Positions 16,861 through 25,499 of a stretch of DNA of 54,874 nucleotides are shown in pieces (positions within the stretch are counted from its first letter, which is position 1; every line of letters starts with the position of its first letter). The DNA is taken from positions 1-54,874 of the forward strand of contig DASRFJ010000219.1 in the NCBI GenBank assembly GCA_035651595.1. The letters are read 5' to 3'. The notes below the pieces were generated by a model. It had not been told where the DNA came from, ran no database searches, and worked only from the letters and a program-made list of their open reading frames with translations. The translations under genes and the position numbers were made by a program. The DNA is from JAFARZ01 sp035651595 (GTDB taxonomy: Bacteria; Actinomycetota; Actinomycetes; Streptosporangiales; Streptosporangiaceae).

Positions 16861-17487
16861 GTGGAACGCCCCCCTGTTATCACAGTTGCCATGTTGCAGG
16901 ACCTGGACGCGACGCTGGCCGCGCTGCTCGCGGCCGAGCTTCCCGTCCAGAACGTGGCGATCAGCTTCCACGCGCCCGACAGCCAGTTCCCGCCGTCGGG
17001 GGTGAGCCTGCCCGCGCTCGGCTTCTTCCTCTACGACGTCCGCGAAGACCTCAGCCTGCGCGATACGCAATGGGAGGTGGATCAGCAGGCAGACGGGACG
17101 TTCACCCGTACCCGGTCGCCGGCGCGCGTCACCTGCTCCTATCTGATCACCGCGTGGCCAAGCGCCAGCGCGCCCGACCCGTCCCAAGATGAGCACCGGC
17201 TGCTCGGCGAGGTCCTGAAGGTGCTGCTGCGCCATCGCGTGATACCAGCCAACTATCTAGCCGGAGAGCTCGCCGGGCAGGAACCACCGCTACCCACCCG
17301 GATCGTCGCCGACGGCCACCTGCAGAGCCTGGGCGAACTCTGGCAGGCCATGGGCGGCAGACCCAAGGCCGCCCTGCACTACGCGGTCACGATCAGCGTC
17401 AGCGTCTTCGATCCCGTCGCCGCCGGGCCGGGGGTCACCGAACGGGTCGTCACGATCAGGCAGACCGCCGCCACCACAGCACCATAG
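16861..17487 (+). CDS. DUF4255 (Pvc16/Afp16-like) tail-terminator protein
   Basis: 208 aa from GTG 16861. The sequence is typical of the DUF4255 family: an N-terminal helix (VAMLQDLDATLAALLAAEL), PALGFFLYDVREDLSLRD, a strand run RVTCSYLITAWP, then EDEHRLLGEVLKVLLRH-like and LQSLGELWQAMGGRPKAALHYAVTISV. In eCIS particles such proteins cap the tube and sheath at the distal end and set assembly termination. It is the first gene of the structural operon, 11 bases before sheath 1. Confidence 0.88.
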   Translation: MERPPVITVAMLQDLDATLAALLAAELPVQNVAISFHAPDSQFPPSGVSLPALGFFLYDVREDLSLRDTQWEVDQQADGTFTRTRSPARVTCSYLITAWPSASAPDPSQDEHRLLGEVLKVLLRHRVIPANYLAGELAGQEPPLPTRIVADGHLQSLGELWQAMGGRPKAALHYAVTISVSVFDPVAAGPGVTERVVTIRQTAATTAP

Positions 17488-17498
17488 GAGTAACGGAC

Positions 17499-18722
17499 AT
17501 GCCCACATACACGTGGCCGGGAGTCTACGTAGAGGAAGTCCCCTCGGCGATCAAGCCCATCGCTGGCGTCGGGACCAGCACCGCCGCGTTCATCGGTGTG
17601 TCGGCCGACATCACCCAGGAATGGGACGCCAAGGCCAGTACCGGCATGCCCGTCAACGCCGGGGGCCAGGCCTATTCGCAGGCGGCGGCCCTCACCGCGG
17701 TGCCGCTCAACAGCTGGACCGAGTTCACGCAGAACTTCGGCGACATCCAGACGGCCAACCAGTACCTGGCACAAGCCGTCTTCGGCTTCTTCAACAACGG
17801 GGGCACCCGCTGCTGGGTTATCCGGATCAGCACACCCGGCAACGACCTGGAAACGGCGCTTCAGCACCTGGAAAGCATCGACGAGGTGGCGATCGTCGCC
17901 GCACCGCTGGGCCCGGACGTCGCGGCCGACGCGCTCAACGCGGCCCAGGCGGCCATCGTCGCGCATTGCCAGAAGATGGAGAACCGGGTCGCCATCCTGG
18001 ACAGCGCGCGCGACATCGAGAACAACAACCTGGTCATCACCGCGGACGCGACCGGAATCTGGCGACCCGCCGCCAACCCGGGCGGCTACGGCGCCTTCTA
18101 CTTCCCGTGGATACTGGTGGCCGACCCGCTCGGCAGCCCAGGCGCCCAGGTGGCGGTGCCGCCGAGCGGTCACGTGGCCGGCATCTACGCCCGCAGTGAC
18201 GCCGAACGCGGGGTGCACAAGGCTCCGGCCAACGAGGTCATCCTGGGTGCGCTGGACGTGAAGTACCCGGTGAGCAAGATCCTCCAGGGCAGCCTGAACC
18301 CGCTCGGCGTGAACTGCATCCGCTCGTTCGCCGGCACGATCAAGGTCTATGGCGCGCGAACGCTGGCCTCCGATCCGCAGGGCGACCCCGAGTGGAACTA
18401 CGTCAGCGTCCGGCGGCTGGTCAACTTCCTGCGCTCGTCCATCGACGCCGGTACCCAGTGGGTGGTATTCGAGCCGAACGCGGAAGACCTCTGGTCGAAG
18501 ATCCGCCGCAACGTGAGCGCGTTCCTCAACGGCGAGTGGGCCGCCGGTGCCCTCGTCGGCGCGACACCGGAACAGGCCTTCTACGTCCGCTGCGACGAGA
18601 CGACCAATCCGCCGGACGTGCAGGCGCTCGGGCAGGTGGTCACCGAGATCGGCGTGGCAGTGGTGCGGCCGGCCGAATTCGTCGTCTTCCGCCTCAGCCA
18701 GTGGGCCGGCCCGGGGCAGTAA
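17499..18722 (+). CDS. Contractile sheath protein 1
   Basis: 407 aa. The N-terminus (YTWPGVYVEEVPSAIKPIAGVGTSTAAFIGVS) is the classical sheath handshake segment. The C-terminus (FYVRCDETTNPPDVQALGQVVTEIGVAVVRPAEFVVFRLSQW) is the conserved sheath_C fold. Middle motifs include GHVAGIYARSDAERGVHKAPANE and GVNCIRSFAGTIKVYGARTLA. The stop overlaps the start of a second sheath gene (TAATG). Sheath subunits polymerise around the tube and contract to drive it out. Confidence 0.95.
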   Translation: MPTYTWPGVYVEEVPSAIKPIAGVGTSTAAFIGVSADITQEWDAKASTGMPVNAGGQAYSQAAALTAVPLNSWTEFTQNFGDIQTANQYLAQAVFGFFNNGGTRCWVIRISTPGNDLETALQHLESIDEVAIVAAPLGPDVAADALNAAQAAIVAHCQKMENRVAILDSARDIENNNLVITADATGIWRPAANPGGYGAFYFPWILVADPLGSPGAQVAVPPSGHVAGIYARSDAERGVHKAPANEVILGALDVKYPVSKILQGSLNPLGVNCIRSFAGTIKVYGARTLASDPQGDPEWNYVSVRRLVNFLRSSIDAGTQWVVFEPNAEDLWSKIRRNVSAFLNGEWAAGALVGATPEQAFYVRCDETTNPPDVQALGQVVTEIGVAVVRPAEFVVFRLSQWAGPGQ

Positions 18723-19891
18723 TGACCGTACCGCTCGGCACCGGCCTTCAGGCGCCCGGCGTCTACCCGCAGGACGTGTTCCCGCCGCCGGCGCCAAGCC
18801 TGCTGACCGGCGTGCCCGCGTTCCTGGGGTACTCCGGCGACGGGCCGGTCGGGGAGCCGGTGCCGCTCACGCTCTGGCCGCAGTTCGAGGCGCAGTTCGG
18901 ACCGCCGCCAGCGACCGGCTTCCTGGCCTATGCGGTGCGCGGCTTCTTCGAGAACGGCGGGCTGCTGTGCTATGTGGTCCGGCTCGACGGGACCGCGACC
19001 CCGCTGGCGGCCCTCCGCGACGGCCTGGCCGCACTGACGGAGACCGCGGCCGTCGACCTGCTCTGCGCCCCGGACATCATGCCGGCGCCGAGCACGTCAG
19101 AGCCCCCGGACGTCGCGGCCGTGACCGCCCTGCAGGCCGAACTCCTCGCCGACTGCCAGCACACCGGCGGCCGGTTCGCCATCCTGGACGCGGTCCCGGC
19201 CACTGCCACCTCGATGGTGGCAGCGCAACGAGCGGCGCTGACCAGCGACGATGGTGCGCTCTATCACCCGTGGCTGTGGGCCGAGGCGGAGGACGGGTCA
19301 CCGCTCTACCTGCCGCCCTGCGGACACGTCGCGGGCATCTACTCCCGCAGCGACCAGGCGGTCGGCGTGCACAAGGCACCGGCCAACGAGATGGTGGCGG
19401 GAGTACTTGACCTGTGGGTGAACCTGGCGGCCGACGCGATCGGGCAGCTCTACGCCGAAGGCGTGAACTGCCTGCGCGCGGTCCCCGGCCGGGGAATCCG
19501 GGTGTGGGGGGCCCGCACGCTGAGCGACGACACAGACTGGCAGTTCGTCGGCGCGCGGCGGGTGTTCCTGACGATGGGCCGCTGGCTTGAGCAGTTCCTC
19601 GCGCGGGCTGCCTACGAACCCAACGACATCCGGCTCTGGGTTCGCATCATGCGCGAGGTGACCGCCTACCTGGACACCCTGTACCAGGACGGTGCCCTCA
19701 AGGGCCGCACCGCGGCGGAAGCGTTCTTCGTCAAGTGCGACAGCGAGACCAACCCGCCCGCCGTGACGGACGCGGGGATGGTCGTGACCAACGTCGGCGT
19801 CGCGCTGGCCGCACCGGCCGAGTTCGTCGTCGTCCGGATCATTCATGGTGCCAGCGGCGTCAGCATCCAGCCAGGCACCAGCACCGCATAA
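18722..19891 (+). CDS. Contractile sheath protein 2
   Basis: 389 aa, paralogous to sheath 1. It has LQAPGVYPQDVFPPPAPSLLTGVPAFLGYS at the start, GHVAGIYSRSDQAVGVHKAPANEM, GVNCLRAVPGRGIRVWGARTLS, and FFVKCDSETNPPAVTDAGMVVTNVGVALAAPAEFVVVRI at the end. The N-terminal arm lacks the VEE motif seen in sheath 1. Many eCIS carry two to four sheath types, with a minor one placed at the baseplate. That placement is inferred here. Confidence 0.93.
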   Translation: MTVPLGTGLQAPGVYPQDVFPPPAPSLLTGVPAFLGYSGDGPVGEPVPLTLWPQFEAQFGPPPATGFLAYAVRGFFENGGLLCYVVRLDGTATPLAALRDGLAALTETAAVDLLCAPDIMPAPSTSEPPDVAAVTALQAELLADCQHTGGRFAILDAVPATATSMVAAQRAALTSDDGALYHPWLWAEAEDGSPLYLPPCGHVAGIYSRSDQAVGVHKAPANEMVAGVLDLWVNLAADAIGQLYAEGVNCLRAVPGRGIRVWGARTLSDDTDWQFVGARRVFLTMGRWLEQFLARAAYEPNDIRLWVRIMREVTAYLDTLYQDGALKGRTAAEAFFVKCDSETNPPAVTDAGMVVTNVGVALAAPAEFVVVRIIHGASGVSIQPGTSTA

Positions 19892-19914
19892 CGACAGCAC
19901 GAGGAGGTCCGACC

Positions 19915-20355
19915 ATGGCCAACCGGCTCGATCCCTATGCCGGCTACAACTTTTCCGTCGAACTGGACGGCATCACACGGGCCGGCTTCCGTGAATGCTC
20001 TGGCCTTGAGAACAGCCAGAACGCGGTGGAATACCGGGAAGGCACGGACAAGAACCTGAGCGTACGCAAGCTTTCCGGACTCGTCACCCACTCCGACATC
20101 ACGCTCAGCCGCGGCATCACGTCGGACAGCAAGCTGTGGGAATGGCGCGAGAAGGCGATGAAAGGCGCCATCGAACGCCATGACATCTCCATCACGCTGC
20201 TTGACGACACCGGCAGCCCGAAGATCACGTGGAACCTGTTTTCCTGCTGGCCGCGTCAGTGGACCGGGCCGAGCTTCAACGCGAGCGCCGACGATCTCGC
20301 CGTCGAACAGCTCGTCCTGGCCTGTGAGCGGGTCGAGGTCGACAAGTGGAGCTGA
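19915..20355 (+). CDS. Inner tube protein 1
   Basis: 146 aa from ATG 19915 with a strong GAGGAGG site. It has the T4 gp19-like tube fold: DPYAGYNFSVELDGITRAGFRECSGLENSQNAVEYREGTDKNLSVRKLSGLVTHSDITLSRGIT and a closing WPRQWTGPSFNASADDLAVEQLVLACERVE. It should form hexameric rings of the injected tube. The 3' end overlaps the next gene by ten bases. Confidence 0.93.
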   Translation: MANRLDPYAGYNFSVELDGITRAGFRECSGLENSQNAVEYREGTDKNLSVRKLSGLVTHSDITLSRGITSDSKLWEWREKAMKGAIERHDISITLLDDTGSPKITWNLFSCWPRQWTGPSFNASADDLAVEQLVLACERVEVDKWS

Positions 20356-20738
20356 CGGCGGCGCCGGCGCCGGCGGTCCAGCAGACCGAGTTCGCGTTCA
20401 CGCTGCCGATCGGACTGGCCGACCCGGACGGAACGACGCACCGGGACGGCACGATGCGCCTGGCCACCGCGGTCGACGAGATCGAGCCGCTCAAGGACCC
20501 GAGAGTGCGTGCCAACCCCGGCTACCTGGTGATCATCCTGCTGGCCCGGGTCATCACCCGGCTGGGCACCATGGATCACATCAACACCAGGATGATCGAG
20601 AGTTTGTACGCCGCCGACCTGGCCTACCTCCAGGACTTCTACCAGCGGATCAACCAGAACGGCGACACCCTGCTCCAGGTGACCTGCCCGCACTGCGACG
20701 GCGAGTTCGACGTGGCGGTGGCACGCCTGGGGGAATAG
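20346..20738 (+). CDS. Tail-assembly (chaperone-like) protein
   Basis: 130 aa. It has a beta-rich N-terminus (QTEFAFTLPIGLADPDGTTHRDGTMRLATAVDEIEPLKDPRV), a helical centre (NPGYLVIILLARVITRLGTMDHINTRMIESLYAADLAYLQDFYQRIN) and a C-terminal CPHC motif that could bind zinc (LLQVTCPHCDGEFDVAV). It matches the position and layout of the eCIS gene between the tubes, comparable to tail-assembly chaperones. Its stop follows directly on a GGGGG run at 20729-20733, and the -1 frame continues into a conserved domain. Confidence 0.85.
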   Translation: MELTAAPAPAVQQTEFAFTLPIGLADPDGTTHRDGTMRLATAVDEIEPLKDPRVRANPGYLVIILLARVITRLGTMDHINTRMIESLYAADLAYLQDFYQRINQNGDTLLQVTCPHCDGEFDVAVARLGE

Positions 20739-20890
20739 CGCGCTACCCCTCCGGCCCGCTGCATGAGGAGGTAGCGTACCTGGCCTTTTACTTCCACTGG
20801 CCCTACCAGGAGGTCGTCCGGCTCGACCACAAGGAGCGTCAGCGGTGGGTGGCAGAGGCAGCCAGGATCAACGAGCGGCTCATGACATGA
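20735..20890 (+). CDS. DUF6760-like domain reached by probable -1 frameshift
   Basis: The frame ending at TGA 20888-20890 reads ARYPSGPLHEEVAYLAFYFHWPYQEVVRLDHKERQRWVAEAARINERL. This is the small helical domain usually encoded after the tail-assembly gene in eCIS. No ATG, GTG or TTG occurs in this frame near or after the junction; only ATA at 20735 and distant CTG codons are available. The preceding gene's last codons are CTG GGG GAA TAG. Slipping back one base on the G-run would give a fusion protein. The position given is the post-shift part only. Confidence 0.7.
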   Translation: MARYPSGPLHEEVAYLAFYFHWPYQEVVRLDHKERQRWVAEAARINERLMT

Positions 20891-20906
20891 GGGGAACGGG
20901 ACGACG

Positions 20907-21455
20907 ATGACGTCAACGGGTGTGCCGCTGGGCTTGAGCTGGGTGCCCGCGGTGGCGGCCAACTGGGTGCCCGGCGCCCGGCCGCTGCAGCCGTATCAGG
21001 CGTTCAACTTCGCGGTCGAGATCGAGGGACTGCTTGTCGGCGGATTCTCCGAGGTGAGCGGCCTGGAGAGTGAGGTCGAAATCGAGGAGTACCGCGAAGG
21101 TGGCGTGAACGGATTCGTGCACAAGCTTCCCGGTCGCACCAGCCACGCCAACCTGGTGCTCAAGCACGGCCTGACCTCGGTCAGCACGCTGTGGAACTGG
21201 TACTACAACACGACCCTCGGCGCCATCCAGCGCAGGAACGGCACGATCATGCTGCTCGACCCGCGGCAGATCCCGGTGATGTGGTGGAACTTCCGCAACG
21301 CGATACCCGTGCGCTGGACCGGCCCGACGTTCACCGCGACCAGCGACGAGGTCGCCGTCGAATCGCTCGAGCTCGCGCACGAGGGTCTCACCAAACCGCT
21401 CCTTGGCCAGGCCGCCGCGCTTGCCCAAGGCATCGCGGGGATGGCCGGCCGATGA
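20907..21455 (+). CDS. Inner tube protein 2 (baseplate-proximal)
   Basis: 182 aa with the same fold as tube 1 (PYQAFNFAVEIEGLLVGGFSEVSGLESEVEIEEYREGGVNGFVHKLPGRTSHANLVLKHGLT, then WTGPTFTATSDEVAVESLELAHEGL). It has a longer N-terminal arm and a C-terminal helical tail (LLGQAAALAQGIAGMAG). Such second tube types form the initiator ring between hub and tube. The stop overlaps the next start (ATGA). Confidence 0.92.
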   Translation: MTSTGVPLGLSWVPAVAANWVPGARPLQPYQAFNFAVEIEGLLVGGFSEVSGLESEVEIEEYREGGVNGFVHKLPGRTSHANLVLKHGLTSVSTLWNWYYNTTLGAIQRRNGTIMLLDPRQIPVMWWNFRNAIPVRWTGPTFTATSDEVAVESLELAHEGLTKPLLGQAAALAQGIAGMAGR

Positions 21456-22612
21456 ACGCCCTGCTGGCGCGGCTGTGGCAGCGCACGCAGCAGCCCGGCT
21501 GCACCCAGCAGGCCATGGGTCCGGACATCGCGGCCAGGCACCTGCGCAACGCGGCCGCTCCCCCGCTCGCCAGCCTGCTGCTGCGCCGTGCGCACACCAC
21601 GGACTACACCGCCCCCGACCCGCCGCTCATCGTGACGGCGAGCCCTGCCGACCCAGCACCCCCGGCACCCGCGGCCCGCCGCTCCCCCACCGTCCGCGCC
21701 CGCCCCGTCCCGCGCAACGGCGGGACCACGAGCGACGACGACGTGCGCATCGGACGTGGCCCGGTCTCCGGCCGTCCGGCGGCCGACGGCAACGGCGCGC
21801 GTGACGCTGGAGGTGCGACAAGTTCCGCTGTTGTCAAAGATGCTAAAGGTATTAGCGGTGCAGAGTGGCCTGGTGGTGCCGAGGTCGGCGCCGGTGTCAG
21901 GGTGGTCGAGGGTATCAGGGCGGCCGACGGTGCCGGGACGCGCAGCGGTGCCCGGACGGACAGGGGTGCCGGGACAGACAGCGGTGCCCGGACGGACAGG
22001 GGTGCCGGAACAGCCGGCGCCGCCCGAGCCGTCGACGGCGCCCCGGCCGGCGCCCGTGTCAGGGTCGTCGAGGGTGCCGGGACGCGCAGCGATGCCGGAG
22101 TCGGCAGCGGCGCCCGGGCCGTCGCCGGCGCCCGGGTCGGCAGCAGTCCCCGGGCGGTCAACGGTGCTCGGGTAGTCGAGGGTGTCAGGGCGGCCGGCGG
22201 TGCCGGGGCGGCCAGTCCGCGGCCGGCCCAGCGCCCCGTCGTCGCCCCCAACGGGAGCCGCACCGGTCCTCCTCCCCCTGGTCAGCGGCTTTACCCGGCA
22301 CCCGCGGGTACCGCGGTAGTCCGGGCTGCTGTGGCGCCCGGCCGTGACCGGCCAGTTGTCGAAGCTCGCCGGACGATCATGACCGAACGATCGGTGGTGC
22401 GAGCTTCTGCGGCCGCCTCGCCGGATCGGGATGTAGCCACGCGGGAGGCGAGTCCGCGCGCGAAGGACAAGCAGGAGGACCCGCCCAGGCGCGACCGCGA
22501 CAAAGCACAGCAGCCGCCGCGGATCGACATCGACGGCATCGCCACCACCGTGCAGCGCAGGCTGATTCACCACATGGCCATCGAACGCGAGCGGAGGGGG
22601 ATGCCGCGGTGA
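21452..22612 (+). CDS. Low-complexity repeat protein of the injection system
   Basis: 386 aa. The folded ends are short: N-terminus NALLARLWQRTQQPGCTQQAMGPDIAARHLRNAAAPPLASLLLRR, and C-terminus PRIDIDGIATTVQRRLIHHMAIERERRGMPR, a pattern often seen at this eCIS position. The roughly 300 residues between are Gly/Ala/Arg/Val-rich with hexapeptide repeats at 160-189. The middle probably is a flexible linker. Its partners are unknown; its place between tube 2 and LysM suggests a hub adaptor or length spacer. It overlaps both neighbours by four bases. Confidence 0.75.
   Translation: MNALLARLWQRTQQPGCTQQAMGPDIAARHLRNAAAPPLASLLLRRAHTTDYTAPDPPLIVTASPADPAPPAPAARRSPTVRARPVPRNGGTTSDDDVRIGRGPVSGRPAADGNGARDAGGATSSAVVKDAKGISGAEWPGGAEVGAGVRVVEGIRAADGAGTRSGARTDRGAGTDSGARTDRGAGTAGAARAVDGAPAGARVRVVEGAGTRSDAGVGSGARAVAGARVGSSPRAVNGARVVEGVRAAGGAGAASPRPAQRPVVAPNGSRTGPPPPGQRLYPAPAGTAVVRAAVAPGRDRPVVEARRTIMTERSVVRASAAASPDRDVATREASPRAKDKQEDPPRRDRDKAQQPPRIDIDGIATTVQRRLIHHMAIERERRGMPR
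21929..22018 (+). repeat. Five 18-bp in-frame repeats
   Basis: Units begin at 21929, 21947, 21965, 21983 and 22001, each near GGTGCCCGGACGGACAGG. They encode hexapeptides GAGTRS, GARTDR, GAGTDS, GARTDR and GAGTAG. Related but irregular GARVV-like phrases continue downstream. Because the length is a multiple of three, unit gain or loss keeps the frame. Confidence 0.8.
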
Positions 22613-23388
22613 GCCTCAACAAGGCCAAGGTGGTCTCGGAGCTGCTCGGCCTCGGCAGCGGCGGGGGCGAGCTGCACAAGCTGACGATCTACTACGAGCG
22701 CGGCGGCCGGCAGCAGCAGGGCTCGATCGAAGCGCTGTTCAATCCCACCGAGATCACCCTGACCAGATCCACGGTCTGGCAGCAGCAGCAGACCGTCGGC
22801 CAGGGTGTGCCGAGTGGCGCGGCGGTGGAGCAGGAGTTCCGCTCGGTCGAGGCGGAACAGTTCTCCATCGAGCTGTTCTTCGACACGTACGGCGCACGGT
22901 CCGGCGCGGTGACCGGGGCGGCCGCCGCCGCGTCGTTCCTGCCCGCGAGCCTGATTCCCGGGGGCCAGTCGAGCGACGTGCGGCAGTACACCGATCAGAT
23001 CGCCAAGCTGGTCGAGGTGGACACCGAGCTGCACCGCCCGCCGGTGTGCGACCTGCGCTGGGGTGTGTTCGACATCTTCACCGGCGTGCTGACCAGCCTG
23101 AACCAGCGGTTCACGCTGTTCCTCGAGGACGGGACACCGGTCCGGGCGACGCTGACCTGTGACTTCACCGAGGTGGGCAGCCAGGCGCGGGCCAAAGCCA
23201 CCGAACTGCACTCTTCCGACGTCGCCAAGACGCGACAGGTGCAGCGCTACGACACGCTGCAGAGCCTGGCCGCCGACGAGTATGGCGATCCCGCCCTGTG
23301 GCGGCCGATCGCCACCGCCAACGGCATCGTCAACCCGCGTGACCTGCGGCCGGGGACGATGCTGACGATTCCCAAACTGCAGCCGTGA
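22609..23388 (+). CDS. LysM-containing baseplate/tube-adaptor protein
   Basis: 259 aa from GTG 22609 (GTGA overlap). The N-terminal beta domain (LTIYYERGGRQQQGSIEALFNPTEITLTRST) is the CIS tube-adaptor fold. Residues about 205-259 form a LysM-like module (VQRYDTLQSLAADEYGDPALWRPIATANGIVNPRDLRPGTMLTIPKL). In T4-type and Afp particles the equivalent (gp53/Afp7) clamps hub and wedge together. The LysM here is thought to be structural and not peptidoglycan-binding. Confidence 0.9.
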   Translation: MSLNKAKVVSELLGLGSGGGELHKLTIYYERGGRQQQGSIEALFNPTEITLTRSTVWQQQQTVGQGVPSGAAVEQEFRSVEAEQFSIELFFDTYGARSGAVTGAAAAASFLPASLIPGGQSSDVRQYTDQIAKLVEVDTELHRPPVCDLRWGVFDIFTGVLTSLNQRFTLFLEDGTPVRATLTCDFTEVGSQARAKATELHSSDVAKTRQVQRYDTLQSLAADEYGDPALWRPIATANGIVNPRDLRPGTMLTIPKLQP

Positions 23389-23399
23389 GGTGATCCGCA

Positions 23400-24449
23400 A
23401 TGCCGCGCGCTGATCTGCCCGATCTGAGTGTGCGCGTCAACGGCTCGGCGCTGCCGCTGGCCGCGGAGGCGGACCTGCGCTCGGTCACCGTCCAGGAGGA
23501 CCTGGCGGCGCTCAGCATGTTCACCTTGGAGCTGCACAACTGGGACGACGAACGGCTGCGCGTCTCCTGGTCGGACAGCGCGCTGTTCGCGGTGGGGAAC
23601 GAGGTCGAGATCTGGCTCGGCTACGTCGGTGACATCTACAAGGTGATGCTGGCCGAGATCACCAGCCTGGAACCCGTGTTCACGACCGGCGAGCCGCCGT
23701 CGCTGCTGGTCCGCGGCTACGATCACCGGCACCGGCTGGCGCGCGGCCGCAAGACCAGGACGTTCGCGCAGATGAAAGACAGCGCGATCGCCGGCCAGAT
23801 CGCCCGCGAGGCAGGACTGCGTGCGCACGTCGACGCGACCGAGGTGACGCTCAGCTACGTCATCCAGAGCAACCAGTCGGACTGGGACTTCCTGCGGCGG
23901 CGAGCGAGCCTGATCGGATACGAGATGTACGTCAGGGACAAGGTGCTCTACTTCCAGGCGCCGCAGCTCAGCCAGCCGCCCGCCGACAAGCTGTCCCTCG
24001 GCGCGGACATCACGGAGTTCAGCCCGCGGCTCAGCTCGCTGACCCAGGCCGCCATCGTCACGGTGCGCGGCTGGGACGTCAAGCAGAAGAAGGCCATCGC
24101 CGCTTCCGCGCGCGCCACCTCCGGGCTGGGTGGCGCGGAGCTGGGCTACTCCGTCGCCCGCGGTGCCTTCGGCACATCCACCATGGCCATCTTCGGCGAG
24201 CCCGCGCGGACCACGCCGGAAGCGGACCCGATCGCGCGGGGCCAGTTCGGCACCGGGGCCCTGGCATATGTCGAGGGCGAGGTCGTCGCGTACGGACGGC
24301 CGCAGCTGCACGCCGGCACCGTCGTCGATATCGCGGGCGCCGGGCAGAAGTTCAGCGGCCGCTACTACGTCACCACGGTCACCCACTCGCTCACCAAGGA
24401 ACAGGGCTACCAGACCTCCTTCACCGTGCAAAGGAACGCCACCGCCTGA
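23400..24449 (+). CDS. Baseplate hub protein (gpD/gp27-like)
   Basis: 349 aa. It follows the late-control gpD/VgrG N-terminal fold: LSVRVNGSALPLAAEADLRSVTVQEDLAALSMFTLELHNWDD, LFAVGNEVEIWLGYVGD, LVRGYDHRHRLARGRKTRTF, YVIQSNQSDWDFLRRRASLIGYEMYVRDKVLYFQAP. It should form the trimeric hub linking tube and spike. The final ATG-overlap with the next gene (one base shared at 24449) indicates coupled translation with the spike. Confidence 0.92.
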   Translation: MPRADLPDLSVRVNGSALPLAAEADLRSVTVQEDLAALSMFTLELHNWDDERLRVSWSDSALFAVGNEVEIWLGYVGDIYKVMLAEITSLEPVFTTGEPPSLLVRGYDHRHRLARGRKTRTFAQMKDSAIAGQIAREAGLRAHVDATEVTLSYVIQSNQSDWDFLRRRASLIGYEMYVRDKVLYFQAPQLSQPPADKLSLGADITEFSPRLSSLTQAAIVTVRGWDVKQKKAIAASARATSGLGGAELGYSVARGAFGTSTMAIFGEPARTTPEADPIARGQFGTGALAYVEGEVVAYGRPQLHAGTVVDIAGAGQKFSGRYYVTTVTHSLTKEQGYQTSFTVQRNATA

Positions 24450-25087
24450 TGGACGCATACTCCGCACTGGCCGGGCTGCCCGGCACCGACGAGCGCCTGT
24501 TCGGCGTGACGATCGGCGTCGTGACGAACAACAAGGATCCCGACGGTCTGGGACGGGTCAAGATGAGCCTGCCGTGGATGGCCGATCAGGTCGAAAGCGA
24601 CTGGGCCCGGGTGGCCACGCCGATGGCCGGCCCTGGCCGAGGTGTCTACTTCCTGCCGGAGGTCAACGACGAGGTGCTCGTCGCGTTCGAGCACGGCAAC
24701 CCCGACATGCCCTACGTGCTGGGCGGACTGTGGAACGGCAAGGACAAGCCGCCCGCGTCCAACAGCGATGGCAAGAACGACGTGCGGACGATCAAGTCAC
24801 GCAGCGGCAACCAGATCCGGCTCACCGACACCGACGGCGATGCGAGCATCGAGATCATCGACAGCAGCGGCAAGAACACCATCGTCATCCACGCCAAAGA
24901 CAACAGCATCACGATCACGTCCGGCGGCGACATCACGATCGCGGCGGACAACGGAAAGCTGAAGCTGAGCGGGAACAGCGTGGAGATCGCCGCCACGACC
25001 ACGGTAAAGGCCGAAGGCAGCCAGGGCATGGACCTGAAATCGTCGGGCCAGCTCACCATCAAGGGCAGCGCGGTGAACATCAACTAG
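24449..25087 (+). CDS. Spike protein (gp5/VgrG OB-fold)
   Basis: 212 aa. It has an OB-fold (FGVTIGVVTNNKDPDGLGRVKMSLPWMADQVESDWARVATPMAGPGRGVYFLPEVNDEVLVAFEHGNPDMPYVLGGLWNGKDKPP). This is followed by a beta-helical spike of repeated strands (QIRLTDTDGDASIEIIDSSGKNTIVIHAKDNSITITSGGDITIAADNGKLKLSG). Hub and spike are split into two genes as in Afp8-lacking layouts. It would puncture the target surface, tipped by the PAAR protein. Confidence 0.93.
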   Translation: MDAYSALAGLPGTDERLFGVTIGVVTNNKDPDGLGRVKMSLPWMADQVESDWARVATPMAGPGRGVYFLPEVNDEVLVAFEHGNPDMPYVLGGLWNGKDKPPASNSDGKNDVRTIKSRSGNQIRLTDTDGDASIEIIDSSGKNTIVIHAKDNSITITSGGDITIAADNGKLKLSGNSVEIAATTTVKAEGSQGMDLKSSGQLTIKGSAVNIN

Positions 25088-25100
25088 GACGGACGATCCC

Positions 25101-25496
25101 ATGGGACAGCCAGCAGCCAAGCAAGGCGACCGGGTGGTCGCCGTCGACACGCACATCGTCATGGTGCCCGGTACGCCGCCGGTCCCGACGCCGCTGCCGC
25201 ACCCCTTCGCGGGCGTGCTCAGCGGCGGGCTGAGCTCGGACGTCAAGATATCGGGCATGCCCGTCGCGACGGCCGGCAGCACCGCCGACAACACGCCGCC
25301 GCACCTGCCGACCGCGCCCGGCACCAGCTTCCAGCGACCGCCGGCGAACAAGGCGACGATCCAGCAGGGCAGCGCCACGGTGAAGATCAACGGCAAGCCC
25401 GCGGCGCGGGCCGGCGACAAGGCCCTCACCTGCAATGATCCGGCGGATCTGCCGGCTGGCACGGTGGTCGCGGCCGGCAACGTGCTGATCGGCTGA
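25101..25496 (+). CDS. PAAR-type spike-tip protein
   Basis: 131 aa. It has short repeated PAAR strands: QGDRVVAVDTHIVMVPG at the start, VKISGMPVATAGSTADNTPPH in the middle and KATIQQGSATVKINGKPAARAGDKALTCNDPADLPAGTVVAAGNVLIG at the end. Histidine and cysteine residues (DTHIV, PHP, LTCND) could hold the tip metal ion. No toxin extension is attached, so it is a bare tip. Confidence 0.9.
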   Translation: MGQPAAKQGDRVVAVDTHIVMVPGTPPVPTPLPHPFAGVLSGGLSSDVKISGMPVATAGSTADNTPPHLPTAPGTSFQRPPANKATIQQGSATVKINGKPAARAGDKALTCNDPADLPAGTVVAAGNVLIG

Positions 25497-25499
25497 CCG

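Noticed and set aside
21203..22573. 456-aa open frame on the minus strand across the repeat-rich injection gene
   Set aside because: GC-rich repeats remove stop codons on both strands. The plus-strand frame has four-base overlaps with its neighbours and a conserved C-terminus; the antisense frame has no binding site and a Pro/Arg-rich shadow composition.
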